This document shows positions 36,572-45,128 of a stretch of DNA of 64,000 bases, piece after piece. The position numbers and the translations under genes are program-made. Under the pieces are notes generated by a model. That model was not told the origin of the DNA. It ran no database searches and saw only the letters and a program-made list of their open reading frames with translations. Within the stretch, counting starts at the first letter, position 1; each line of letters starts with the position of its first letter. The DNA is from JACDAN01 sp963827705 (GTDB lineage: Bacteria > Actinomycetota > Thermoleophilia > Gaiellales > Gaiellaceae), in NCBI GenBank assembly GCA_963827705.1, contig CAWHBN010000005.1:74623-138622 (forward strand). Reading direction: 5' to 3'.

Positions 36572-37150
36572 CTATTGAGGTCGGGCAGCGCCGGAGACGG
36601 CTGGAGCGAAGACCTCCGGAAAGCGCTCCCGCGGCGCCGTGATGCAGCGGTCGCGAGAGCTCGGGCCCCAGCGGGCCCGGTCGTAGTCCGGCGCGAACGG
36701 CCGCTCCAGCTCGTCGAGCTCGTCGACGGCCGTCCTGAGGCGGGAGCGCCAGCCGCTGTCGCCCGGCTCCGGCGAGGCGAGGAGCCCGCCAATCGCCTTG
36801 ACGAGAGCCTCCTTCCGGACGATGTTCGCCGGTGTCTGCTCCTTGAGACAGACGCCGTACGCCCCGGACAAGTACCCGCCCCACTCGGCGTCGACCTCGT
36901 CGGGACTGCCGCCGGCGGCAAGAAACTCCCGCACGAATACGTCGCGACCGGCGTCCGCGATCGCGAAGTAGTCGGCGGGAACCATCTCGGTGCCGTCGGG
37001 CAGCACGTACGACGGCTGCGGCAGCTGCCCGGCCGCGGCGACCGCGCGAACCTGCTCCAGCGCTTCGGCGCGGCCCGCACAGGCTTCCTCGAAGGACAGG
37101 TAGTTCGCCTCGACGTACGCGACGTCGGCTGCCGTCATCGTGGCCTCCAT
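36572..37150 (-). CDS. DUF6058-like protein
   Basis: This 192-residue soluble protein contains ADVAYVEANYLSFEEACAGR and SYVLPDGTEMVPADYFAI, which resemble the DUF6058 family. The ATG at 37150 is 7 nt after TAGCGT, whose first three bases are the stop codon of the preceding gene; an internal ATG at 37138 is the alternative. No enzymatic motif is clear. Confidence 0.6.
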   Translation of the reverse strand: MEATMTAADVAYVEANYLSFEEACAGRAEALEQVRAVAAAGQLPQPSYVLPDGTEMVPADYFAIADAGRDVFVREFLAAGGSPDEVDAEWGGYLSGAYGVCLKEQTPANIVRKEALVKAIGGLLASPEPGDSGWRSRLRTAVDELDELERPFAPDYDRARWGPSSRDRCITAPRERFPEVFAPAVSGAARPQ

Positions 37151-37160
37151 CGAGGAAACG

Positions 37161-37544
37161 CTAGACCACCACGGAGCGGCCGCGGTTCATGCGCTCGAGC
37201 AACGCGTAGAGCGCCCAGTTCACGAGCCACACGACGATCGTCGCGCCCACATACGTCCAGAAACCGTCAATCGAGAAGTCGGGCGCGATCCACTCGGCGA
37301 GCGCCAGCATCGCCATGTTGAGCACGAAGTAGAAGAGGCCCAGCGTGATGAGGATGATCGGGAACGTCAGGATCGTGAGCACCGGCTTCACGAAAGCATT
37401 CGCAAGCGCAAGGACCGCCGCCCCGAGCAGGATCGGGCCCCACTTGCCGATCTCGACGCCGTCGAAGATCCCGTCGATCACGAGCAACGCGACGATGTTG
37501 ACGCCCCACCCGACGAGCGCTCTGACGACGAGTGCCTGGTCCAT
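37161..37544 (-). CDS. Phage holin family / YvlD-type membrane protein
   Basis: This 127-residue protein has four predicted transmembrane helices, for example GWGVNIVALLVIDGIF and PIILITLGLFYFVLNMAMLA. The pattern matches the small DUF360-like membrane family often labelled phage holin. There are no phage genes nearby, so a holin role is unlikely. It lies 14 bp downstream of dnaE. Confidence 0.8.
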   Translation of the reverse strand: MDQALVVRALVGWGVNIVALLVIDGIFDGVEIGKWGPILLGAAVLALANAFVKPVLTILTFPIILITLGLFYFVLNMAMLALAEWIAPDFSIDGFWTYVGATIVVWLVNWALYALLERMNRGRSVVV

Positions 37545-37558
37545 CGGCGGCGAGTATC

Positions 37559-40500
37559 TCAGGCGACCGCGGCTTCGCCGAGCAGCGCCTTGACCTCGCC
37601 GAAGAAGGCCGGCGTCGGGCTGACGCGGTAGCCCGCTCCGAGCTCGAGCACCTTCGGCCCGAGCGAGGTGTCGACGTTCATGATCACCGCCGCCTCGCCG
37701 GGAAAGTCCTTCATCAGGAGCTTCAGGTCCTGGAGCAGCCCTGCCGGCGCCTTGCGCGCATCGAGCTTCAGCCGCACCTCTGTGATGACCTGTGCGGCCG
37801 CGAATGCGCTGACTTCCATCGCGATCAGCTTCGTGTCGCCCGCCTGCTTGTGGTCGACACGGCCCTTCACGACGAGAATCGCGTCGTTCACGAGCAGGTC
37901 CTGCGAGGCCGCGTAGACGGAGTTGAAGACGACGACCTCGGCGCTGCCCGTGATGTCGTCCAGCTGCACGAACACCATCGGGTCGCCCTTCCGCGTCGTC
38001 ACCTGCTTCAGCGCCCCGACCATGCCTCCGACCGTGACGATCTCGCCGTCCCGCCTCGCCGCGATCTCGGACAAACGGCAATCCGTCTTGCGCGCGAGCT
38101 GGTCCTTCACTTCGGCGAGCGGGTGCTCGGAGACGTAGATCCCGAGCGACTCCTTCTCGAGCGCGAGCAGATCCGACTTCTCGAACTCCCCCGCCGGGAT
38201 CTCAGGGTGCACCTTGGGCGCCGACGACTCCTCGCCGCCGAGGTCGAAGATCGAGCCCTGGCCGAGCAGCCGGTCGGCCTGCTCGCGCCCGCCCCACGCG
38301 AGTGCGTGGTCGATCACCTCGAGCATCCCGCGCCGCGGTGCTCCCGTCGAGTCCAGCGCGCCGCACTTGATCAGCGCCTCGAGCGCGCGCTTGTTGGCGA
38401 CCGTGGGGTCGACCCGTTCCGTGAAATCCCAGAGGGAGGCAAACGAGCCCCCGCTCTCGCGCGCGGCGACAATTGCCGCCGCGGCTGCCTCCCCCACGTT
38501 CTTTACGGCATTGAGGCCAAAGCGGATCTTTCCCTCCACGACGGCGAAGTCCCGTTGGGACGAGTTGACGTCCGGCGGCTCGACCGCGATCCCCATCTCG
38601 GCGCAGGCGTTCACATAGAGCGGCACGCGGTCCTTCGTGTTCATCACGGACGAGATCAGCGCAGCCATGTACTCGTACGGATGGTTCGCCTTCAGCCAGG
38701 CGGTGCGATAGGCGATCAGGGCGTAACCGGCCGAGTGCGACTTGTTGAACGAGTAGTCCTGCGACTGCTCGGTGTCCTTCCAGAGCTGCGTCGCAACCTG
38801 ATGGGACACGCCGTTGGCGGCACAGCCCTCCATGAACTTGTCCTTGAGGGACGCCATCAGCGAGTGGATCTTCTTGCCGATCGCCTTGCGGAGGTCATCG
38901 GCCTCGGCAGGTGAGAAGCCGGCGAGCTGCTTGGCGATCTCCATGTACTGCTCCTGGTAGATGCAGATCCCGTAGCTCGTCTCCGTGATCGGCTTCAGGC
39001 GATCGTCGATGTACGTGATCGCCTCCTGGCCGTTCTTCCGCTTCGCGTACGACGGGATGTAGCCCATCGGCCCGGGCCGGTAGAGCGCGACGAGCGCGAT
39101 CAGGTCCTCGAACTCGGTCGGCTTGACCTGCCGCAGCGCCTCGCGCATCCCGGAGGACTCGAACTGGAAGACGCCCATCGCGTCGCCCTTCGCAAGCATC
39201 GCGTAGGTCTTCTTGTCGTCCAGCGGCATCGTCTCGTTGGAGAGCCCGCCGACCAGCTGGTACGTCTTCTCGATCACGTCCAGGTTCCGGAGGCCGAGGA
39301 AGTCCATCTTCAGGAGCCCGAGCGCCTCGACGTCCCACATCCCGAACTGCGTCACGACCTCCTGGTCGGCGCCCTTCTGCTGCAGCGGGACGTACTCGAC
39401 GAGCGGCCGGTCGCCGATGACGACGCCGGCGGCGTGGATCGAGTCGTTGCGGACGAGCCCCTCGAGCGGCTTCGCGAGGTCGACGATCTCGCGCACCTGC
39501 GGCTCGGAGTCGTACGCCTGCTTGAGCTCCGCGCCGGGCTTCAGCGAGTCCTCGAGGTAGACCTTCGGGCCCTCCGGGATCATCTTCGCGATCCGGTCGA
39601 CCTGGCCGTACGGGATCTCGAGCACGCGGCCAGCGTCCCGCACCGCGGCCCGGGCGAGCATGGTGCCGAAGGTGATGATCTGCGCGACCCGGTCGCGGCC
39701 GTACTTCTCCTTGACGTAGTTGATGACGCGGTCGCGGCCGGCGACGGCGAAGTCGATGTCCATGTCGGGCATGGACTTTCGGCCCGGGTTGAGGAAGCGC
39801 TCGAACAGGAGGTCGTGCCGGATCGGGTCGACGTCCGTGATCTCGAGCGCGTAGGCGGCGATGGATCCCGCGGCCGATCCTCGACCCGGGCCGACCTGGA
39901 TGCCGTTCTGCTTCGCGAAGCGGACGAAGTCCCAGACGATCAGGAAGTAGTCGGCGAAGCCCATCTCCTTGATCGTCTTCAGCTCGAACCTGAGCCGCTC
40001 CTGGAGCTCGGGCGTGACCGTCCCGTAGCGCTTCTGCATCCCCTTCTCGCAGAGCTCGGCGAGGTAGTCGAACGCGTCGCGGTCGTCAGGCGTCGGGAAC
40101 TTCGGCAGCCGGATCTCGCCGAGCTGGAGCTCGACGTTCAGCCGCTCGGCGATCTCGACGCTCGTCCGGAGCGCCTGCGGGTAGTCCGCGAAGTCCGCGG
40201 CCATCTCGGCCGGCGTCTTGAAATAGAACTGATCGGTGTCGAAGCGCCAGCGGCCCTCGTTCTTCAGCGAGTCGCCGGACTGGATGCAGAGCAGCGCCTC
40301 GTGGGCCCGCGCGTCCTCGTGGCGGAGGTAATGGACGTCGCCGGTCGCGACGAGCGGGAGGCCCGAGTCGGTCGCGAGCTGCGCGAGGAGCGGGTTGATC
40401 CGCGCCTGCTCCGAGAGCCCCGCGTTCTGGATCTCGACGTAGACGTTGTCGCGCCCGAACACCTGCGCGAGCCTGTCCAGATCGGACGCGGCGTCCTGTG

Positions 40501-40942
40501 GACGACTTTCCTCCAAGGCTTTACAGACACGGCCGGAGAGGCAGCCGGAGAGCGCGACGAGCCCCTTCGCGTGCGCCTGGAGGTGGTTCCAGTCGACGCG
40601 GGGCTTGTAGTAGTAGCCCTCGAGGTAGCCGGCCGACGCGAGCTTGATCAGGTTCCCGTAGCCCTCGTTGGACTCGGCCAGGAGGGTCAGGTGCGCGTAG
40701 CCCTTCTCCTGGCGGGTGGCGTCATCGCAGACGTAGACCTCGCAGCCGATGAGCGGCTTGACTCCCTGCTTCTTCGCGTGCTGGTAGAGCTGGACGGCGC
40801 CGGCGAGCGAGCCGTGGTCGGTGAGCGCGACGGCCGGCATCTCGAGCTCGGCAGCGCGGGCGGCGAGGTCCGGGATCCGGCAGGCCCCGTCGAGGATCGA
40901 GAACTCGGAGTGGACGTGGAGGTGGACGAACTCGGCGGCCAA
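37559..40942 (-). CDS. dnaE: DNA polymerase III subunit alpha
   Basis: This is the replicative DNA polymerase. The protein of about 1127 residues has an N-terminal PHP domain (FVHLHVHSEFSILDGA), the catalytic palm with PGRGSAAGS and PDMDIDFA, the finger segment RPGPMGYIPSYAKRKNGQE, helix-hairpin-helix NKSHSAGYALIAY, and an OB-fold near the C-terminus (VTVGGMVGALKQVTTRKG). The TTG at 40942 is the best-placed start because homology begins there. The 3.4-kb frame has no break. Confidence 0.96.
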   Translation of the reverse strand: MAAEFVHLHVHSEFSILDGACRIPDLAARAAELEMPAVALTDHGSLAGAVQLYQHAKKQGVKPLIGCEVYVCDDATRQEKGYAHLTLLAESNEGYGNLIKLASAGYLEGYYYKPRVDWNHLQAHAKGLVALSGCLSGRVCKALEESRPQDAASDLDRLAQVFGRDNVYVEIQNAGLSEQARINPLLAQLATDSGLPLVATGDVHYLRHEDARAHEALLCIQSGDSLKNEGRWRFDTDQFYFKTPAEMAADFADYPQALRTSVEIAERLNVELQLGEIRLPKFPTPDDRDAFDYLAELCEKGMQKRYGTVTPELQERLRFELKTIKEMGFADYFLIVWDFVRFAKQNGIQVGPGRGSAAGSIAAYALEITDVDPIRHDLLFERFLNPGRKSMPDMDIDFAVAGRDRVINYVKEKYGRDRVAQIITFGTMLARAAVRDAGRVLEIPYGQVDRIAKMIPEGPKVYLEDSLKPGAELKQAYDSEPQVREIVDLAKPLEGLVRNDSIHAAGVVIGDRPLVEYVPLQQKGADQEVVTQFGMWDVEALGLLKMDFLGLRNLDVIEKTYQLVGGLSNETMPLDDKKTYAMLAKGDAMGVFQFESSGMREALRQVKPTEFEDLIALVALYRPGPMGYIPSYAKRKNGQEAITYIDDRLKPITETSYGICIYQEQYMEIAKQLAGFSPAEADDLRKAIGKKIHSLMASLKDKFMEGCAANGVSHQVATQLWKDTEQSQDYSFNKSHSAGYALIAYRTAWLKANHPYEYMAALISSVMNTKDRVPLYVNACAEMGIAVEPPDVNSSQRDFAVVEGKIRFGLNAVKNVGEAAAAAIVAARESGGSFASLWDFTERVDPTVANKRALEALIKCGALDSTGAPRRGMLEVIDHALAWGGREQADRLLGQGSIFDLGGEESSAPKVHPEIPAGEFEKSDLLALEKESLGIYVSEHPLAEVKDQLARKTDCRLSEIAARRDGEIVTVGGMVGALKQVTTRKGDPMVFVQLDDITGSAEVVVFNSVYAASQDLLVNDAILVVKGRVDHKQAGDTKLIAMEVSAFAAAQVITEVRLKLDARKAPAGLLQDLKLLMKDFPGEAAVIMNVDTSLGPKVLELGAGYRVSPTPAFFGEVKALLGEAAVA

Positions 40943-40999
40943 GGCCGAGCCATTTTGGCAGGGCGCCAAGACGTTGCCGCGCCAGCCTAAGCTCCTGCC

Positions 41000-41752
41000 G
41001 TGCGGGTGATCCTGCTCCCCGGGATCGTGCTCCCGGCAGAGGCCGCGTACGGCGCGCTGATCGACGCCCTGGAGCCTGAGGTCGAGGCTGTCGCGAAGGA
41101 TCTCGAGGTCTACGCGACGCCGGAGCCGCCCGAGGACTACAGCCTCGAGCTCGAGGTCGCCGGCGTGCTCCGCGAGGCGGACGCGCGCGGCTGGGGGCGC
41201 TTCCATCTCGTCGGGTACTCGGGCGGTGGCGCGGCCGCGCTTGCGCTGGTCGCTACGCACGCGGACCGGCTCACAAGCCTCGCGCTGCTCGAGCCCGCCT
41301 GGGCGGGAACCTGGGACCTCAGTCCCGCGGAGCAGGCTGTCTGGCTGGAGCAGGAGCGACTGGCAAGGCTTCCGGACGACGAGTTCATTCCCGCCTTCGT
41401 GCGGTTCGGGGTGAGACCGGGAGTCTCACTTCCGGCCCCGCCGCCGGGTGATCCGCCGCCCTGGATGGCCAAGCGTCCGGCCGGCATTCGCGCGATCCTG
41501 CGCGCGTTCAGGAACGGCGCCATCGATCGGGAGGCGCTGCGCCGCTTCGATCGACCCGTCTACTTCGCGCTAGGCGCGCTCAGCAATCCGGATCATTACG
41601 AGGAGATCGAGAAGCGTCTCAGCGGTGTCTTTCGGGACTTCGAGCTCGAGCTGTTCGAGGAGCGCCACCACTTCGATCCGCCCCACCGGGTCGAGCCCGA
41701 GCGCATGGCGGGCTCGCTGAAGACGCTCTGGCGGCGCGCCGACCTCTCATAA
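41000..41752 (+). CDS. Alpha/beta hydrolase
   Basis: This 250-residue alpha/beta hydrolase has the nucleophile elbow LVGYSGGGAAALALV. The catalytic His is likely in EERHHFDPPHR near the C-terminus. There is no signal peptide. The GTG at 41000 is 6 nt after TAAGCT. It is divergent from dnaE, 57 bp apart. Substrate unknown. Confidence 0.82.
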   Translation: MRVILLPGIVLPAEAAYGALIDALEPEVEAVAKDLEVYATPEPPEDYSLELEVAGVLREADARGWGRFHLVGYSGGGAAALALVATHADRLTSLALLEPAWAGTWDLSPAEQAVWLEQERLARLPDDEFIPAFVRFGVRPGVSLPAPPPGDPPPWMAKRPAGIRAILRAFRNGAIDREALRRFDRPVYFALGALSNPDHYEEIEKRLSGVFRDFELELFEERHHFDPPHRVEPERMAGSLKTLWRRADLS

Positions 41753-41760
41753 GTCTGTTG

Positions 41761-41943
41761 CTACGAGTGCTCGGCCATGTCCGCGCGATGCCAGCGGATG
41801 AAGCCGCACTGCTCGCAGGAATACGCGAGCGCCTCGAGTCCGCCCTCGAGAGCCTGAAGGAGCGACCGCCCCTCGAGGAGCGTCCATTTCTCGCTACCGC
41901 ACATCGGGCACTTGCGGTGCTCGTTCACCACCTGCGTTCCCAC
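41761..41943 (-). CDS. Small zinc-ribbon protein
   Basis: The protein has 60 residues with two CxxC knuckles, KCPMCGS and SCEQCGF, separated by about 30 residues, a zinc-ribbon pattern. The start is GTG at 41943. It is convergent with the hydrolase. Function unknown; possibly nucleic-acid or protein binding. Confidence 0.65.
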   Translation of the reverse strand: MGTQVVNEHRKCPMCGSEKWTLLEGRSLLQALEGGLEALAYSCEQCGFIRWHRADMAEHS

Positions 41944-41966
41944 TGCTCACGAAGTATCCTCGCCCT

Positions 41967-43347
41967 ATGGCGCAGGCGAGGGTCGAGCAGACGAAGTTCC
42001 TGCTCGCCGAATCGGAGCTCCCGAGACGCTGGTACAACATCGCCGCCGACATGCCGAATGCGGCGCAACCGGTGCTGCATCCCGGCACCGGCGAGCCGGT
42101 CGGCCCCGACGATCTCGCGCCGCTCTTCCCGATGGAGCTCATCGGACAGGAGGTCAGCCAGGACGCTGAGATCGAGATCCCGGAGGAGATCCTCGACATC
42201 TACACCCTCTGGCGGCCCACCCCGCTCTACCGGGCGCGGCGGCTCGAGCAGGCGGTCGGGACGCGCTCGCGGATCTTCTACAAGTACGAGGGCGTCAGCC
42301 CGCCCGGCAGCCACAAGCCGAACACCGCGGTCGCGCAGGCGTACTACAACGCCAAGGAGGGCCGGACGCGGCTCTCGACCGAGACCGGCGCCGGCCAGTG
42401 GGGCTCGGCGCTCGCCTTCGCGTGCACGCTCTTCGGGCTCGAGTGCAAGGTCTACATGGTCAGGATCTCGTACGACCAGAAGCCGTTCCGGCGTTCGCTG
42501 ATCCAGACCTGGGGCGCCGAGATCGTCGCGAGCCCCTCCGAGGACACGCAGTCCGGGCGGGCTGTGCTCGAGGAGCATCCGGACTCGCCGGGCAGTCTCG
42601 GGATCGCGATCTCGGAGGCGGTCGAGGACGCAGCGCAGCGCGAGGACACCGCCTACTCGCTCGGCTCCGTGCTGAACCACGTCCTCCTGCACCAGACCGT
42701 GATCGGGCAGGAGGCGATCGCAGCAGATGGAGCAGGCGGGCGCCTTCCCGGATGTGGTCATCGGCTGCGTCGGCGGCGGCTCGAACTTCGCCGGGCTCGC
42801 GTTCCCGTTCCTCCGCGAGAAGATCGCCGGCCGCGACATCGACGTGCTCGCCTGCGAGCCGGCCGCCTGCCCGACGCTCACGCGCGGCCTCTTCGCCTAC
42901 GACTTCGGCGACACGAGCAAGCTGACGCCGCTCGTCCCGATGCACACGCTCGGCCACGACTTCATCCCGGCGCCGATCCACGCCGGCGGGTTGCGCTACC
43001 ACGGCGTCGCGCCGCTGATCTCCCAGCTCGTCCGCGACGGGCTCATCCGTGCCGAGGCCTACCTCCAGCGCGACTGCTTCGCGGCCGCCGTCGAGTTCGC
43101 CCGCAGCGAGGGGATCCTTCCCGCGCCCGAGGCGTCGCATGCGATCCTCGGCGCGCTCCAGACCGCGCGGGCTGCGGACGAGGCGGGCGAGGAGAAGACG
43201 ATCCTCTTCAACCTCTCCGGCCATGGCCACTTCGACATGGCCGCCTACGACAACTACTTCGGAGGCAAGCTGGAGGACGTGGCGCTCGACGAGGCCGAGA
43301 TCGAGCGCGCGCTGGCCGCGATCGAAGGCCTCCCCACGCCGGCCTAG
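41967..43347 (+). CDS. trpB2: TrpB-like pyridoxal-phosphate protein, type 2 (one frame break)
   Basis: This distant paralogue of TrpB is about 459 residues. It contains RPTPLYRARRLEQAVG, the PLP lysine in SPPGSHKPNTAVAQAYYNAK, TETGAGQWGSALAFACTLFG, CVGGGSNFAGLAFPF and NLSGHGHFDMAAYDNYF. One extra A at 42722 shifts the frame between GQEAIA and QMEQAG. TrpB2 proteins can act as stand-alone indole-serine synthases. The ATG is 6 nt after TATCCT. Confidence 0.9.
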
Positions 43348-43385
43348 CCTCTAGCTCCGCTCGATTTCCGCCGATACAGTCCTTC

Positions 43386-43628
43386 GTGGAACGCGAAGGG
43401 TCCCTCCCCATGCCCGGCCTCGTGCGGTTGCAGCCGTTCGTCGACCGGCCGCCTCGGTGGTACGCGCGCCGCGGCTCGGAGCTCCTCGCGGGCGACTCGA
43501 AGATCGAGGTGCTCGGGCGGATCTGGGATCAGGACGAAGCTGCGTTCGGCGCCCTCAGGAACCTGGCGGAAGTCCGAGGAACTCCGCGGCTTCGGCGACC
43601 GCCGGATCGCCGAGCTCCAGCGGTCTGA
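43386..43628 (+). CDS. Possible small ORF of unknown function
   Basis: The ORF codes for 80 residues from a GTG start, or 72 from the ATG at 43410. It contains VRLQPFVDRPPRWYARRGSE and IEVLGRIWDQDEAAFGALR. A TACAGT box ends five bases before the GTG. The last 74 bp are antisense to the RES toxin gene, so the true end may differ. No domain recognised. Confidence 0.35.
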   Translation: MEREGSLPMPGLVRLQPFVDRPPRWYARRGSELLAGDSKIEVLGRIWDQDEAAFGALRNLAEVRGTPRLRRPPDRRAPAV

Positions 43629-44109
43629 TCTCTGTGACCGACAGCGCCGGGACGCTGCGGTCGAAGAGCGTGTAGTTCGCCCACAGCGACTCGTGGATCG
43701 ACCACCAGCGGATCCCGGCGGCGCCGGTATCCCGGTAGACGGCGAGCGCCTGCGGCTGCGTGATCGCGCGGTCGCGCGTCGCGACCCGGCTCGGGCGAAG
43801 ACGGCGGCGCCGGAGCTCGGCCGGGTCGTCGAGGTCGACGAGCTCCGAGTCGTCGGGAAGCTCGAGTGCGGCGAGCGCAAGCGGCAGGCCCCGGCGGCGG
43901 AGCAGCGGCGCGATCAGACGCTGGCCGCGGAAGCGCGCCAGCTGCTCGACGACGCCTGAGACCTCACGGTCGGTCAGGTAGAGGCAGCCGTAGACGTCGG
44001 GGTTGTCGTGCCGGCCGTCGCCCTGGTAGTCGCGGGGGAACCAGAGCGGCGAGTCGGCCTGGTCGGCCCGGGCGCGCTCGTTCCAGGCGAAGCAGCGGTG
44101 GAGGATCAA
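43555..44109 (-). CDS. RES-domain toxin (probable NAD-degrading)
   Basis: RES toxins such as MbcT deplete NAD+. The 184-residue protein has WFPRDYQGDGRHDNPD, YGCLYLTDREVSGVVEQLA with the expected Tyr and Glu, and IRWWSIHESLWANYTLFDR. The TTG at 44109 overlaps the antitoxin stop as TTGA. Because of one extra base in the antitoxin gene, the two appear fused in a single open frame. I reject the fusion on the grounds of the overlap and family layout. Confidence 0.8.
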   Translation of the reverse strand: MILHRCFAWNERARADQADSPLWFPRDYQGDGRHDNPDVYGCLYLTDREVSGVVEQLARFRGQRLIAPLLRRRGLPLALAALELPDDSELVDLDDPAELRRRRLRPSRVATRDRAITQPQALAVYRDTGAAGIRWWSIHESLWANYTLFDRSVPALSVTEIRPLELGDPAVAEAAEFLGLPPGS

Positions 44110-44439
44110 GCGAACGAGTCCGCGCGCTCGGCGCGGATCGCCCGCATCAGCTCCTCCGCCCGTCCCGGCCCGGACGAGGTCGATGGGGCGACGGTCGCCG
44201 AGCAGCGGGTTGACGCCCCAGAGCCACAAGCGCGCGGCCTCGGGCTCGTAGAGCCGCAAGAGATTCGACCAGACGAGCTCCAGCAGGTCGACCTTCTCGG
44301 CGTTGAGCGGGTCGATCCCGGCGCCCTTCAGCCAGCGAGTGACCCGCGAACGGCTGACGCCGAGGATCTCGGCGAGCGCCGCCTGCGAGCGGAAGTCGAC
44401 GCTGAGCGCCTCGACCTTGGCTGCGGTGGCGACGGGCAT
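44106..44439 (-). CDS. MbcA/ParS/Xre-type antitoxin (one frame break)
   Basis: This antitoxin, about 110 residues, has a helix-turn-helix (FRSQAALAEILGVSRSRVTR) and a C-terminal DUF2384-like toxin-binding part (ARLWLWGVNPLLGDRRPIDL). Removing one base near 44162 restores RAEELMRAIRAERADSFA and a TGA that overlaps the toxin start. It probably represses its own promoter through the inverted repeat just upstream. Confidence 0.8.
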
Positions 44440-44451
44440 AGCCTCAGAGTA

Positions 44452-44471
44452 GCGCAACGAATCTGTTGCGC
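44452..44471. promoter_or_regulatory. Operator candidate for the RES toxin-antitoxin pair
   Basis: Perfect 7-bp inverted repeats, GCGCAAC and GTTGCGC, are separated by 6 nt and lie 12 bp upstream of the antitoxin ATG. This is a likely binding site for the helix-turn-helix antitoxin. Confidence 0.55.
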
Positions 44472-44555
44472 GCCTGCGACCGGCGCTTGCTCTCGACCCT
44501 GGCGGTCTCTGAAATCGTTCAGAATCTCCCGCTAGACGTCTACCGAAGGAGTCCC

Positions 44556-44807
44556 GTGCCGTTGTACCTCGACGTTCATACGATCGAAGGCGGCGTGTCC
44601 GCGAAGGACGTGGCGGATGCGCACATGAAGGACGTGGAGACCCAGGGCCCCCACGGGGTGAACTACAAGGCCTACTGGGTGGACGAGAAGGCGGGGAAGA
44701 TCTTCTGCCTCGTCGAGGCTCCGAACGAAGAAGCGGCGCATACCGTGCACCGTGAGGCCCACGGCCTCGTCGCTCAGGAGATCTACGAGGTGACGGAGGG
44801 GAGTTAG
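44556..44807 (+). CDS. DUF4242 / SCO4226-like protein
   Basis: This 83-residue ferredoxin-fold protein begins VPLYLDVHTIEGGVSAKDVA and contains KIFCLVEAPNEEAAHTVHRE. It resembles the DUF4242 family, one member of which (SCO4226 of Streptomyces) binds nickel. AAGGAG is five bases before the GTG at 44556, which sets the start. Confidence 0.8.
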   Translation: MPLYLDVHTIEGGVSAKDVADAHMKDVETQGPHGVNYKAYWVDEKAGKIFCLVEAPNEEAAHTVHREAHGLVAQEIYEVTEGS

Positions 44808-44840
44808 CGCTAGGCGCCCGGGCCTCGGTAGCTTCGGTTC

Positions 44841-44999
44841 ATGGCGCGCCACAAGAGCGCTCACGACGACTCGGACGAGCGCCCGCCGATCTGCCCGGCC
44901 TGCGGCGTGACGCAGGGCATGGTCATCACGGACGACGAGCCGCGCTTCGTCTGCCTGGAGTGCGGGTTCCCTGACGGCGAGGGCGCCGACGCCGACTAG
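44841..44999 (+). CDS. Very small zinc-ribbon protein
   Basis: The protein has 52 residues. CPACG and CLECG form a zinc ribbon, flanked by an acidic His-rich N-terminus and an acidic tail. TAGCTT lies 6 nt before the ATG (leaderless). Its stop shares the CTAG tetramer with the stop of the convergent basic peptide gene. Confidence 0.6.
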   Translation: MARHKSAHDDSDERPPICPACGVTQGMVITDDEPRFVCLECGFPDGEGADAD

Positions 45000-45115
45000 G
45001 CGGTTCCCAGACCGTCGTGCTTCTTCTTCGCCCGCTTGGCGCTCCGCTTCTCCTTCAGCGACTTCTGCGGGACCTTCTTGCCGAGCTTCTTGGGCTTGTC
45101 TGAGCCTTTGGCCAT
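44996..45115 (-). CDS. Small highly basic protein
   Basis: The protein has 39 residues, more than a third Lys or Arg, starting MAKGSDKPKKLGKKVPQKS and ending KKKHDGLGTA. It is a disordered, probably nucleic-acid-associated peptide. It follows ettA by 13 bp and converges on the zinc-ribbon gene. The short length makes the call tentative. Confidence 0.5.
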   Translation of the reverse strand: MAKGSDKPKKLGKKVPQKSLKEKRSAKRAKKKHDGLGTA

Positions 45116-45128
45116 ACGCCTAGTCTGA

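Noticed and set aside
37161..37544. Phage holin implying a prophage
   Set aside because: The family name is historical. There are no phage structural, integrase or lysis genes nearby.
43555..44457. A natural antitoxin-RES toxin fusion protein
   Set aside because: The linker (TGGGADAGDPRR) is out-of-frame sequence. Correcting one base restores a family-like antitoxin end and a TTGA overlap.
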